From: Bacteroidales bacterium
GTDB lineage: Bacteria > Bacteroidota > Bacteroidia > Bacteroidales > WCHB1-69
Length of the DNA: 33,808 nucleotides
Assembly: GCA_012519525.1 (NCBI GenBank)
Contig: JAAYQB010000018.1
Coordinates: forward strand, 1-33,808
Reading direction: 5' to 3'
The position numbers and the translations under genes are program-made. Below the pieces are notes generated by a model. The model ran no database searches. It saw only the letters and a program-made list of their open reading frames with translations, and was not told the origin of the DNA. Of the stretch, positions 1 through 9,468 are shown piece after piece. The number at the start of each line of letters is the position of its first letter. Within the stretch, counting starts at the first letter, position 1.

Positions 1-6
1 AAAAAA

Positions 7-1566
7 TTATAAAGGTAAATTATCGTGTTTTTTAGGTGGGTTTTCCAAACGTTTGCTTTGCAAAGATTTCAACGCTTTAATAAGACGATAGCGTGTATTA
101 CGAGGTTCAATAATATCGTCAAGATAGCCATATTTAGCTGCTACGTATGGATTAGCAAATTGTTCTCTGTATTCTGCTTCTTTTGTATCCATAAATTCTG
201 CTAATTTATCAGCATCTTCAATCTTTTTAATCTCTTTACTCATCAGAATTTCAATTGCTCCTTTACCACCCATAACTGCAATTTCTGCTGTGGGCCAAGC
301 ATAATTGATATCCCCTCTCATGTGTTTTGAACTCATCACACAATAAGCACCACCGTAGTTTTTCCTTAAAATAACGGTTAATCTTGGAACGGTAGCTTCG
401 CCGTATGCATAAAGTAATTTTGCACCGTGAAGGATAAGTCCGCCATATTCTTGTCCGGTTCCCGGTAAAAAGCCCGGAACATCAACTAATGTTATCAACG
501 GTATATTAAATGCATCACAAAAACGAACAAAGCGTGCTCCTTTTCTTGAAGCGTTAATATCCAATACGCCGGCTAAATGTAAAGGCTGATCGGCTACAAT
601 ACCTACCGGCATTCCGCCCATTCGAGCAAAACCGACAATTATATTTTTTGCATAATCCGGTAATATTTCCAAAAAGTCTTCATTATCAATAATAGAATTT
701 ATAACACGTTTCATGTCATAAGGTGTTTTTGGACTGTCCGGAATAATTTCATTAAGTGCATTATCTACTCTTTCAATAGGATCGGTAGGTTCTATTTCGG
801 GTGGGCTTTCCATATTATTGGAAGGAAGGAAACTTAATAATCGTTTGATAGTTTTAATTCCTTCTTCTTCGTTTTCAGCAACTAATTGTGCTACTCCCGA
901 TTTTGTAGCATGCATGGTAGCTCCGCCTAATTCTTCAACAGTAACATCTTCTCCCGTAACTGTTTTAACAACTTTAGGTCCTGTAACAAACATATAGCTT
1001 TTGTTTTTCACCATCATGATGAAATCGGTTAAAGCCGGTGAATATACTGCACCGCCGGCACAAGGACCAAAAATAGCGGAAATTTGAGGAATCACTCCCG
1101 ATGCTAAAACATTGCGTTGAAATATTTCGGCGTAACCGGCAAGGCTGGTAACTCCTTCTTGTATACGTGCACCTCCCGAATCGTTAAAACCAACGACAGG
1201 TGCTCCCACTTTCATCGCTTTATCCAATACTTTACAAATTTTAGCAGCATGTGTTTCAGACAATGAGCCACCAAAAGTTGTAAAATCTTGTGCATATACA
1301 TAAACTAAACGCCCGTCAACACTACCGTAACCTGTAACAACACCATCACCTAAATAAGATTCTTTGTCTAAATCAAAATTAGTACAACGATGCGTTACAA
1401 ACATATCGAATTCTTCAAAACTGCCTTCGTCTAAGAGCATATTGATTCTCTCGCGAGCAGTCTTTTTGCCTTGTTGGTGTTGCTTTTCAATCCGCTTCTC
1501 ACCTCCTCCCAGACGAGCTTGCGCTCTCAACTCCAACAATTCTTTGATTTTATCTTGCATGGACAT
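7..1566 (-). CDS. mmdA: acyl-CoA carboxylase / methylmalonyl-CoA decarboxylase carboxyltransferase (alpha) subunit
   Basis: 519-aa ORF with carboxyltransferase-family sequence ([53 protein letters not shown]); adjacent epimerase, biotin carrier and OadG-like genes. Confidence 0.93.
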   Translation of the reverse strand: MSMQDKIKELLELRAQARLGGGEKRIEKQHQQGKKTARERINMLLDEGSFEEFDMFVTHRCTNFDLDKESYLGDGVVTGYGSVDGRLVYVYAQDFTTFGGSLSETHAAKICKVLDKAMKVGAPVVGFNDSGGARIQEGVTSLAGYAEIFQRNVLASGVIPQISAIFGPCAGGAVYSPALTDFIMMVKNKSYMFVTGPKVVKTVTGEDVTVEELGGATMHATKSGVAQLVAENEEEGIKTIKRLLSFLPSNNMESPPEIEPTDPIERVDNALNEIIPDSPKTPYDMKRVINSIIDNEDFLEILPDYAKNIIVGFARMGGMPVGIVADQPLHLAGVLDINASRKGARFVRFCDAFNIPLITLVDVPGFLPGTGQEYGGLILHGAKLLYAYGEATVPRLTVILRKNYGGAYCVMSSKHMRGDINYAWPTAEIAVMGGKGAIEILMSKEIKKIEDADKLAEFMDTKEAEYREQFANPYVAAKYGYLDDIIEPRNTRYRLIKALKSLQSKRLENPPKKHDNLPL

Positions 1567-1601
1567 ATTCTAAATTATTTTAATGATAAAACTATAATTT
1601 T

Positions 1602-2009
1602 TTATTTATTCGGATTTTCACATAACTCCGTCAATACGCCACCTGTTGATTTCGGATGCAAAAAGGCAATATTTAAACCTTCAGCTCCTTTGCGCGGTGT
1701 TGTGTCTATGCGTTGAATTGTATCCGGCATTTTGTTTAAAACATCGGATAAATTATCCACTTCATAAGCTATATGATGAAATCCCTCTCCCCTTTTTTCT
1801 ATGAATTTACTTATAGGACCTTCCGAATCGGTAGACTCTAATAATTCTATTTTAACATCTCCTATCTTAAAAAAAGCAGTTTTCACTTTTTGGTCTTTCA
1901 CTTCTTCTATAGCATAACATTTTAATCCTAATTGATTTTCATAAAATGCTATAGCACTATTTAAGTCCCTAACTGCTAATCCTATATGTTCAATACGTTT
2001 TAAATTCAT
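1602..2009 (-). CDS. mce: methylmalonyl-CoA epimerase
   Basis: 135-aa glyoxalase/VOC-fold protein (IEHIGLAVRDLNSAIAFYENQLGL... GEGFHHIAYEVDNL... GVLTELCE) next to mmdA. Confidence 0.93.
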   Translation of the reverse strand: MNLKRIEHIGLAVRDLNSAIAFYENQLGLKCYAIEEVKDQKVKTAFFKIGDVKIELLESTDSEGPISKFIEKRGEGFHHIAYEVDNLSDVLNKMPDTIQRIDTTPRKGAEGLNIAFLHPKSTGGVLTELCENPNK

Positions 2010-2020
2010 ACAATGTTCTT

Positions 2021-2440
2021 TTAAACTGATAATACAAGTAGTGTATCACCTTCGTAAACACTATCTCCTTTTGTTACAGCTATCTTCTTAACGATACCGT
2101 CTCTGTCCGATTCAATATCATTTTCCATTTTCATAGCCTCAATAACAAATATTTTTTGTCCTGCTTTAACATGCTCACCTTCTCTTACTAAAATATCGAA
2201 GGCAATGCCCGGAAGCGGTGATGTAATAACATAATCCTCTCCGCCCGGACTTACAACAGCTGCCGGTGCCGGTTTTTTCTCTTCTTTTGGTGCTAATGTT
2301 TCTGACTGTGGGATAGTTTTTTCTTCTTTTACTGGTGTAACTACCTCAACTTTATGCATAGGACTGGTTTTCGACGCTCCTACTTCTTCAACACTTACAT
2401 TATAAGTAGTGCCATTAATGTTAATTCTGTATTCTTTCAT
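2021..2440 (-). CDS. biotin carboxyl carrier protein of the decarboxylase complex
   Basis: C-terminal biotinyl domain with EAMKMEN motif and an Ala/Pro/Lys-rich linker. Confidence 0.92.
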   Translation of the reverse strand: MKEYRININGTTYNVSVEEVGASKTSPMHKVEVVTPVKEEKTIPQSETLAPKEEKKPAPAAVVSPGGEDYVITSPLPGIAFDILVREGEHVKAGQKIFVIEAMKMENDIESDRDGIVKKIAVTKGDSVYEGDTLLVLSV

Positions 2441-2449
2441 GAAATATAA

Positions 2450-3313
2450 TTATTTTTTATTAGGTGTTTTCTTAAAATTAAATGAACGATTAGCCCATGG
2501 TGAATGGATGGGATTACTTCTCAACCAAAAACCTTTTTCTTCGGTTTCGTGGTTACCCTCATTTAAATGAAGGTGAAATGCCATCGTAAGTGCCAATATT
2601 TCAGGGTCTATTCCATCATGAGCTGCAATTTCGGGCTGTGTAACAACAGGTGATTGTATAGAGTTTTCTTCTTTTTCTGCTATTTCTTTTTTCGGTTTAC
2701 GTGTAAAAGCATAGATAATAACAACCACTACCAATATACCAACAATAACTAAAGTTGTTGTGTTGGATGTTGATGCCGTTAAATTTTCATCCGCTTCGAC
2801 TGTTTGAAGTTGATTTACTGCCAAAGGTGTTGGAATCAATGATTTAACCCAAACACTATCACAAAATCCAATACTTACGCCGGCTTGCTGTTCACTTATA
2901 GTATAAGTACAACTATCTATTAATGCAGAGTTTGTTTTATCATAAATTGCAAAAAAAGCATTCCCATTATTCAATATCGATATATCATTCAACATAAAAC
3001 TTAAACAATAAGCTGCTGACATTTCTACAGCTGCATCGGAATTATAAAGCAAGATGTAAGAATGAGCCGGAATAATAATCGAATCGGCAATAGTATATTT
3101 ATCTATATTATTGGGGTCATTGGTGAAAAAATAATTGTTTAAATAAATATCGCTTTCATTCGGATTATAGATTTCTATCCAACTTAATAAACGAGGCGAG
3201 GTTGTGTCTGTAGTATGAATTAAAATTTCGTTAATTTGAAGTTTGTTTTCTTGTGAAAATCCTATTTTAACACTAATTAGAAAAAATAACAATAAAAATA
3301 ATTTTCTCATCAC
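2450..3313 (-). CDS. lamin-tail-domain protein fused to an OadG-like (decarboxylase gamma subunit) membrane segment
   Basis: Signal peptide; LTD-like beta domain (INEILIH...SWIEIYNPNESDIYLNNYFFTND); one TM helix (TTLVIVGILVVVVIIYAF); C-terminal ALTMAFHLHLNEGNHETEEKGFWLRSNPIHSPWANRSF resembling Bacteroidota OadG tails. Confidence 0.75.
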   Translation of the reverse strand: MMRKLFLLLFFLISVKIGFSQENKLQINEILIHTTDTTSPRLLSWIEIYNPNESDIYLNNYFFTNDPNNIDKYTIADSIIIPAHSYILLYNSDAAVEMSAAYCLSFMLNDISILNNGNAFFAIYDKTNSALIDSCTYTISEQQAGVSIGFCDSVWVKSLIPTPLAVNQLQTVEADENLTASTSNTTTLVIVGILVVVVIIYAFTRKPKKEIAEKEENSIQSPVVTQPEIAAHDGIDPEILALTMAFHLHLNEGNHETEEKGFWLRSNPIHSPWANRSFNFKKTPNKK

Positions 3314-3372
3314 AAAATAGATTGTTAATAATTAAGCTTTTATATTTAAAAAAAATCGTTTTTTAAAAAAGG

Positions 3373-3380
3373 CAAATATA
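3373..3380 (-). promoter_or_regulatory. Bacteroidota -7 promoter element (TAnnTTTG) upstream of the OadG-like/BCCP/mce/mmdA cluster
   Basis: CAAATATA on + strand = TATATTTG on minus, about 60 nt upstream of the start at 3313. Confidence 0.5.
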
Positions 3381-3553
3381 CAACAAATATCGATATAAAC
3401 AAACACTTTTATCCGATAAAACAAAAACTATTTCACTTAATTTTATATTGATTGATAATCAATATGTATTTTGTTTATCTCAAAATATGCTATGCCGATT
3501 GTCATAGAAACAAAAAAAGTATATTTTTGCAAAAAAAATTATATGAAATAATA

Positions 3554-3578
3554 AAAACACAATAGTAGTCTGTGTTTT
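3554..3578 (-). terminator. hairpin terminator candidate after the rnf operon
   Basis: Perfect 8-bp inverted repeat AAAACACA-N9-TGTGTTTT just past the rnfA stop, T-rich on the minus strand downstream. Confidence 0.55.
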
Positions 3579-3605
3579 ATAATGTTTTTTTCACCTTATT
3601 AAATT

Positions 3606-4181
3606 TTACACTAATCCTGCAAATCCCATAAAAGCAAGCGATAAAATACCTGCCGTTATGAGTGCTATTGGCACTCCTTGCATTCCTTTAGGAATATCAA
3701 CAGTATCCATTTGCTCTCTAATTCCGGCAAAAATAACAATTGCCAAAGTAAAACCTACAGCTATTGAAATTGTATAAATAACACTATCAAAAATACTTGT
3801 AGGAAACTTTTGGGTAACAAGAATAGCAACTCCCAAAACAGCACAGTTAGTGGTAATTAATGGCAAAAATATCCCCAATGCTTGATACAAAGGTGGGCTG
3901 ATTTTCTTTAAAATAATTTCTACCATTTGTACCAAAGCGGCAATTACCAATATAAATACAATTGTTTGCAAAAACAATATATTAAAAGGAATAAGTAGAT
4001 ATATATTGATAATGGAAGTTACCATTGTAGCCAATGTCATTACAAAAACAACTGCTGCACCCATACCTACAGCTGTGCTGATTTTATTAGAAACGCCTAA
4101 AAACGGACATATCCCTAAAAATTGTGCTAAAATTATATTGTTTACTAAAACAGCACCTATTATCATTAAAATATAATACAT
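3606..4181 (-). CDS. rnfA: electron transport complex subunit RnfA
   Basis: 191-aa polytopic membrane protein, NNIILAQFLGICPFLGVS and TTNCAVLGVA; last gene in C-D-G-E-A order. Confidence 0.93.
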   Translation of the reverse strand: MYYILMIIGAVLVNNIILAQFLGICPFLGVSNKISTAVGMGAAVVFVMTLATMVTSIINIYLLIPFNILFLQTIVFILVIAALVQMVEIILKKISPPLYQALGIFLPLITTNCAVLGVAILVTQKFPTSIFDSVIYTISIAVGFTLAIVIFAGIREQMDTVDIPKGMQGVPIALITAGILSLAFMGFAGLV

Positions 4182-4199
4182 AGTCTATTTTTTTAATTG

Positions 4200-4787
4200 T
4201 TATTTATTTCGATTTTGCAACCATCTTACGGCAGCTATTGTAAAGCCAAAAACTATAAAAGCTCCGGGTGCCAATACAAAAATAAGTATGCCGTCAAAGG
4301 GAATAATTGTTTGTCCGAATAAAGTTCCACTTCCTAATAGTTCTCTGAAAAAGGCAATTATTGTAATGGCTATTGTAAAACCTATTCCCATTCCAATACC
4401 GTCAAGCATCGAATCGAAAACAGTATTTTTACTTGCAAAAGCCTCTGCCCTACCCAATACTATACAGTTCACAACGATTAAAGGGATAAAAATACCTAAA
4501 CTCGCCGACAAGGCAGGGACAAAACCCTGTATCACCAAATCAACGATAGAAACAAATGTTGCTATTACTAATATATAAGATGGAATACGTACTTTATCCG
4601 GAATTACGTTTTTCAATAAAGATATCAAAGCATTAGACATCAACAATACAAAGGTGGTTGCCATTCCCATTCCTAAGGCATTAAAAATGGATGTTGTAAC
4701 CGCCAATGACGGACAGGTACCTAATACTAAAACTAATGTAGGATTTTCTTTAATAAATCCATTTGTTAAAATTTTAATTTTGTTCAT
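4200..4787 (-). CDS. rnfE: electron transport complex subunit RnfE
   Basis: 195-aa membrane protein, GFIKENPTLVLVLGTCPSLAVT, IVVNCIVLGRAEAFAS. Confidence 0.93.
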   Translation of the reverse strand: MNKIKILTNGFIKENPTLVLVLGTCPSLAVTTSIFNALGMGMATTFVLLMSNALISLLKNVIPDKVRIPSYILVIATFVSIVDLVIQGFVPALSASLGIFIPLIVVNCIVLGRAEAFASKNTVFDSMLDGIGMGIGFTIAITIIAFFRELLGSGTLFGQTIIPFDGILIFVLAPGAFIVFGFTIAAVRWLQNRNK

Positions 4788-5367
4788 TTTTATTTTCTTT
4801 TATTGTTAAAAATGAATTATATGCTCTTTGAATTGCATCACAAAAAGCTCTTGAAGAAATGGTTGCCGCTGTAATGGCATCTACCTCTCCTCCATCTTTT
4901 TTTACTTTTAAATTAAATTTTCCGGGATTTTTTCCTTTAAATTGTAAAGGAAAATCCGATTTAGCTTTATCTATTTTATCGCCTAAGCCCGGTGTTTCAT
5001 TAGCTTGTATCACTTCCGTTTCTACAATATTGCCTTTGGCATCAAAACCTACCATAATACTAAAAGTACCACTATAAGCCTTATCGGTATAAGTTTCAAC
5101 TGCTGCACCGTAGAATTTTCCATTTTGATAAGCTACATATACAGTTACGGAATCTTTGTCTCCTTCTAATAAAACTTTTTGTGTTTTAATGTCTCCTTTA
5201 AAATCGGGTAACACTTTTGTGATTGCATTGTTTTTATTACTTTGTTGCGATTGTTCAATGGGTTTTTTAGTTACCATATAAACTACGCTCAAAGCTACTG
5301 CCGCTACACATGTAATAAGTGTCAGCGATATAATCAATTTTAGTAATGACGATTCTTTCTTTCCCAT
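4774..5367 (-). CDS. rnfG: electron transport complex subunit RnfG (FMN-binding)
   Basis: N-terminal TM plus FMN-binding domain with NETPGLGDKI and DAITAATISSRAF covalent-flavin-type motif; overlaps rnfE by 14 nt. Confidence 0.93.
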   Translation of the reverse strand: MGKKESSLLKLIISLTLITCVAAVALSVVYMVTKKPIEQSQQSNKNNAITKVLPDFKGDIKTQKVLLEGDKDSVTVYVAYQNGKFYGAAVETYTDKAYSGTFSIMVGFDAKGNIVETEVIQANETPGLGDKIDKAKSDFPLQFKGKNPGKFNLKVKKDGGEVDAITAATISSRAFCDAIQRAYNSFLTIKENKNEQN

Positions 5368-5392
5368 AACAACTACATTATTATTAAAGTTT

Positions 5393-6403
5393 TTAAATAC
5401 TTTTTATTTTATGTGTCCCAAATCTTTTTGGTTTAAATCCTTTATTAATAAGAGGTACAAGTGCGTTCATTATTAATATGGCAAAAGAAACCCCTTCGGG
5501 ATAAGACCCTGCCACACGAATAATAATCGTCAACACTCCACAGCCTATACCAAAAATAATTTTTCCCCAATTACTCATGGGCGATGTTACCATATCGGTA
5601 GCCATAAAAATAGCTCCCAATAACAAACCTCCCGACAGAATATGATAACTTGGCGGAATATATATGTTAGCATTTACAAGATGCAAGATAGCTGCAAAAA
5701 CAAAAGCACTTCCGATAAAAGCTACCGGTATATGCCAAGATATTACTTTACGTATCAACATAAAAAGCCCTCCCGCTATGATAGCCAATGCAGCTACTTC
5801 TCCTAACGAACCTCCTCTTTCGCCTAAAAGCATTTGTGCATAAGTAGGCAGTGTGTCCATGAGTTGAAACACATCTTGTCCTTGAGCTATTCCTGTTTTA
5901 ATCACACCCAATGGTGTAGCTCCCGTTGTAGCATCTGTAACAACCGAAGGCTGAGTGAACCAATAATGAGGTTTGGGCCATGTGGTCATTTGTTGAGGAA
6001 AGGAAATCAATAGAAAAACACGTCCTACCAGTGCCGGATTAAAAGGATTATTGCCAAGTCCTCCAAAGGTCATTTTAGCAACACCAATAGCGACTATTGC
6101 TCCAACAATAACCATCCAAATAGGCAGACTACTCGGCAAGTTAAACGCTAACAACAATCCCGTTATAACCGCCGAACCATCTAAAATAGTTGTTTTCCCT
6201 TTTAATAAAAACTTTTGAATCAGCCACTCGACAAATACGCAACTAAGCACCGAAACCAACGTAAGCACAATAGCATCTATTCCGAAAAATAGGAATGAAA
6301 ATATCATAGTTGGAATGAGTGCAATAACTACCGTCCACATAATTTTCTTTACCGACTCGTCGGTATGAATATGCGGTGAACCTGAAAACTGTAATAATGC
6401 CAT
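5393..6403 (-). CDS. rnfD: electron transport complex subunit RnfD
   Basis: 336-aa NqrB/RnfD family protein; SGSPHIHTDESVKKIMW start, GGLGNNPFNPALVGR, DATTGATPLG flavinylation motif, FMATDMVTSP. Confidence 0.95.
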   Translation of the reverse strand: MALLQFSGSPHIHTDESVKKIMWTVVIALIPTMIFSFLFFGIDAIVLTLVSVLSCVFVEWLIQKFLLKGKTTILDGSAVITGLLLAFNLPSSLPIWMVIVGAIVAIGVAKMTFGGLGNNPFNPALVGRVFLLISFPQQMTTWPKPHYWFTQPSVVTDATTGATPLGVIKTGIAQGQDVFQLMDTLPTYAQMLLGERGGSLGEVAALAIIAGGLFMLIRKVISWHIPVAFIGSAFVFAAILHLVNANIYIPPSYHILSGGLLLGAIFMATDMVTSPMSNWGKIIFGIGCGVLTIIIRVAGSYPEGVSFAILIMNALVPLINKGFKPKRFGTHKIKSI

Positions 6404-6430
6404 ATCTTTTATTTTCTTAAATTCTAAGTA

Positions 6431-7762
6431 TTATTTTGTATTACGTGCACGTATCATTGCTCCTGTTTTGTTTTTTCCTAAACGTATCCTGTCAAGCAAA
6501 GGACGAGCAGCAGGACAAGTATATTGACAGCTACCGCATTCAATACAATCCATCACGTGCATTTTTTCCATTTTTTCCCAATTGCTTTTTTCGGAAAGAG
6601 GTGCTAATAAGTAAGGCTCCAATCCCATAGGACACACATCAACACATTTAGCACAACGAATGCAATGATTGATTTCAGCACGTTTCCCTTCCTTATTATT
6701 AATAACCAAAATACATGAAAATCCTTTTGTAATATACGTATCCAAATTGGCAATTGCTTTCCCCATCATAGGACCTCCGCTTATCAGTTTTTCCGTATCT
6801 TCCGGAAGTCCGCCGTTTGCTTCAATAATTGATTGAATAGGTGTACCTAAACGCACTAAATAATTTTTTGGCTGTTTAACGGACTTTCCTGTATAGGTAA
6901 CATAATTGGAAATTAAAGGTTTATTTTTTTGTACCGCCTCGTAAACCGCCAAAGCCGTATTTACATTATTGACAATACAACCTACATCTATGGGTAATTT
7001 TCCCGAAGGCACTTCACGTTTCGTTATTGCTTTTATCAATTGTTTTTCGGCTCCTTGCGGATATTTTGTCCGTAAAGTATGTATTTTAATTCCTTTAAAC
7101 GACTTGGCAACTTCTTTTAAATGATTGATAACATCAGCTTTATTATGCTCTACCCCAATGTGAACTGTCGGTAATGAAAGTATATCTCTCAAGATACAAG
7201 CTCCTATTAACAACTCTTCTGTGCGTTCCATCATCACTCGGTGATCTATCGTGATATAAGGTTCACATTCAGCAGCATTGATAATCATATACTCCGCTTT
7301 TTTACCTTGAGGAATTAAAAACTTGACATGTGTCGGGAAACAAGCTCCGCCAAGTCCTACGATTCCTTTTTCTTTTATTTTTTCAACTATTTGCGAAGGC
7401 GAAAGCGTGATTTCTCTTTTAATATCTGCTGTCAAATCTATATCTTGCTCCCATTCATCTCCCTCTACATCAATAACAATAGCCGTTTTTTTAATGCCCG
7501 ACAAATCAGCAACTAAATCTACTTTATTAACAGTCCCCGAATAAGGCGAATGCAAGTTAGCAGAAATAAAAGCATCGCCTCTGGCGATTAGTTGCCCTAC
7601 TTTTACTTTATCTCCCTTCTCTACCACTACGGTAGAAGGCGCACCTAAATGTTGTGTGGCAAATAAAACCGCTTGCTGCGGTAAAGGGAACACTTCAATC
7701 GAAGATTGATGTGCAAACTTATTGTCGTCAGGATGAACACCACCTAATTTAAATGTTTTCAA
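6431..7762 (-). CDS. rnfC: electron transport complex subunit RnfC; TTG start
   Basis: 443 aa; FKLGGVHP, two 4Fe-4S motifs (CIRCAKCVDVCP, CIECGSCQYTCP). Start codon read as TTG at 7762-7760; the same frame has a TAA five codons upstream and no ATG between. Confidence 0.95.
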   Translation of the reverse strand: MKTFKLGGVHPDDNKFAHQSSIEVFPLPQQAVLFATQHLGAPSTVVVEKGDKVKVGQLIARGDAFISANLHSPYSGTVNKVDLVADLSGIKKTAIVIDVEGDEWEQDIDLTADIKREITLSPSQIVEKIKEKGIVGLGGACFPTHVKFLIPQGKKAEYMIINAAECEPYITIDHRVMMERTEELLIGACILRDILSLPTVHIGVEHNKADVINHLKEVAKSFKGIKIHTLRTKYPQGAEKQLIKAITKREVPSGKLPIDVGCIVNNVNTALAVYEAVQKNKPLISNYVTYTGKSVKQPKNYLVRLGTPIQSIIEANGGLPEDTEKLISGGPMMGKAIANLDTYITKGFSCILVINNKEGKRAEINHCIRCAKCVDVCPMGLEPYLLAPLSEKSNWEKMEKMHVMDCIECGSCQYTCPAARPLLDRIRLGKNKTGAMIRARNTK

Positions 7763-7799
7763 GCTATTACAATTTTATAAATACAAAAATTTCATTTTG

Positions 7800-7807
7800 C
7801 AAATGTA
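7800..7807 (-). promoter_or_regulatory. -7 promoter element directly upstream of rnfC
   Basis: CAAATGTA on + = TACATTTG on minus, 38 nt upstream of the rnfC start codon. Confidence 0.55.
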
Positions 7808-8022
7808 TACAAAATTATTGGAATGAAAAACAGTTGAAAATATTTTTAAAAAATATTAATAGATAGTTTACATAAAACAGCTATTTTTACACGAAAGAAT
7901 CTATATGAAAATCATTTAATATTAACAATTTACAGATGAAAAACAAAAAAGAATAAGACAAAAAAGTGAAAAGTGAAAAACAAAAAGTGAAAATTAATCT
8001 ACTATTAACTCAAAAAAAAGAT

Positions 8023-8030
8023 TACTTTTG
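8023..8030 (+). promoter_or_regulatory. -7 promoter element for the DUF4199 gene
   Basis: TACTTTTG followed by C; lies inside the longest ORF and supports the internal start at 8047. Confidence 0.55.
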
Positions 8031-8046
8031 CAAAAATCATTCTAAG

Positions 8047-8502
8047 ATGAACAAAAATTTGTTATATATCGCTTTGCGTTGGGGGGCTATTATAGGAATA
8101 TTACAAATAATTTCTATTTGTTTGCAAGTTTATTTCTTTCAAGATGCATTATCCTCCCTTACTAAAGGAACCAAAATAGCCACTTTATTAATCTCATTTT
8201 GCTTTATCTATTGTGCTATTTATGAGTATAAAAAAACTTTTGACTCATCAAAACCTTTTCCCTTGCTGCATGCTGTTTATGTAGGAGTATTGGCATCTTT
8301 ATTTTTTACTGTTATTTTTATACTCCTTTTCTTTTTAGTTAAACTTATTGACTCTTCTAATCCCATATTCGTTATAAATGCACAATTAATAAATGATCTT
8401 CAATATCTTAATCTTTATTTTTTTGCTGTAGCTATCATTTTAGCTGTTTTTATGCAACGAAAAGAAGAAGACACGGAACATTCAAATAATGAAAATAAAT
8501 AA
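8047..8502 (+). CDS. DUF4199-like integral membrane protein
   Basis: MNKNLLYIALRWGAIIGILQII..., four predicted TM segments, directly upstream of a GT2 gene as is common in Bacteroidota. Start moved from 7966 to 8047. Confidence 0.7.
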   Translation: MNKNLLYIALRWGAIIGILQIISICLQVYFFQDALSSLTKGTKIATLLISFCFIYCAIYEYKKTFDSSKPFPLLHAVYVGVLASLFFTVIFILLFFLVKLIDSSNPIFVINAQLINDLQYLNLYFFAVAIILAVFMQRKEEDTEHSNNENK

Positions 8503-8508
8503 TACGCT

Positions 8509-9468
8509 ATGGATATTTCAGTTGTAATTCCTTTATTGAACGAAGAAGAATCCTTGCCCGAATTAGCGCAATGGATAAAAAAAGTAATGGACCAAAATAA
8601 TTTTTCGTATGAAATTTTATTTATTGACGATGGCAGCAGCGATAATTCGTGGAAAGTCATAGAAGACTTAGGCAAAGAAAACTCAAACATTAAAGGCATA
8701 CGTTTTCAAAGAAATTATGGAAAATCGGCAGCTTTAAATGTAGGCTTTGAAGCAACGCAAGGCAATGTTGTTATTACTATGGATGCCGATTTGCAAGACA
8801 GCCCCGATGAAATTCCGGAACTCTATAAAATGATAAAAGAAGAAGGTTACGATTTGGTTTCCGGCTGGAAAAAAGTGAGATATGATTCAAAATGGGCTAA
8901 AAACATCCCTTCAAAATTCTTCAATTGGACAACTCGCAAAATATCAAAAATCAAACTACATGATTTTAATTGCGGATTAAAAGCCTATCATTCGGATGTG
9001 GTAAAAACTATTGAGGTTTATGGTGAAATGCATCGTTATATTCCCGTCATAGCAAAATGGGCTGGTTTTCTTCGTATTGGCGAAAAAGTCGTTATTCATC
9101 AAAAAAGAAAATACGGAACAACAAAATTTGGTTGGAACCGCTTTATTAATGGATATTTGGATTTAATATCCATTATGTTTGTCTCTAAATTCGGAAAAAA
9201 ACCTATGCACTTTTTTGGCGTAGGAGGCACTTTATCTTTTTTTATAGGTTTCGTCATAACAATATGGCTCATTATTCAAAAATTAATCAATATGGCTTAC
9301 AACATACCCTACTACCGACAAGTAACCGACCAACCATTGTTTTATTTAGCACTATTAGCAATGATAATTGGTGTTCAATTGTTTCTAACAGGATTTTTAG
9401 GCGAAATGATTTCAAGAAATTCACCTGAAAGAAACAAATACATTATTCGAGCTAAAAACAACTTCTAA
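8509..9468 (+). CDS. family 2 glycosyltransferase (DPM1/GtrB-like) with C-terminal TM helices
   Basis: ISVVIPLLNEEESLPEL, FIDDGSSDNSW, DADLQDSPDEIP, two C-terminal TM helices. Confidence 0.93.
   Translation: MDISVVIPLLNEEESLPELAQWIKKVMDQNNFSYEILFIDDGSSDNSWKVIEDLGKENSNIKGIRFQRNYGKSAALNVGFEATQGNVVITMDADLQDSPDEIPELYKMIKEEGYDLVSGWKKVRYDSKWAKNIPSKFFNWTTRKISKIKLHDFNCGLKAYHSDVVKTIEVYGEMHRYIPVIAKWAGFLRIGEKVVIHQKRKYGTTKFGWNRFINGYLDLISIMFVSKFGKKPMHFFGVGGTLSFFIGFVITIWLIIQKLINMAYNIPYYRQVTDQPLFYLALLAMIIGVQLFLTGFLGEMISRNSPERNKYIIRAKNNF

Noticed and set aside
1364-1716. Small plus-strand ORFs opposite mmdA/mce
   Set aside because: Antisense to strongly supported coding genes; low-complexity translations with no recognizable domain.
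3522-3529. Plus-strand TATTTTTG box in the gap before rnfA, possible small RNA
   Set aside because: Only ~25 nt separate it from the rnf terminator hairpin and there is no plus-strand gene; such boxes arise readily in AT-rich sequence.
7803-7965. Remnant of rnfB upstream of rnfC
   Set aside because: The gap is AT-rich, lacks cysteine-cluster coding potential in any frame, and contains promoter elements instead.
7966-8046. N-terminal extension of the DUF4199 ORF (MKSEKQKVKINLL...)
   Set aside because: A promoter box at 8023-8030 lies inside it and the membrane-protein start at 8047 is more natural.
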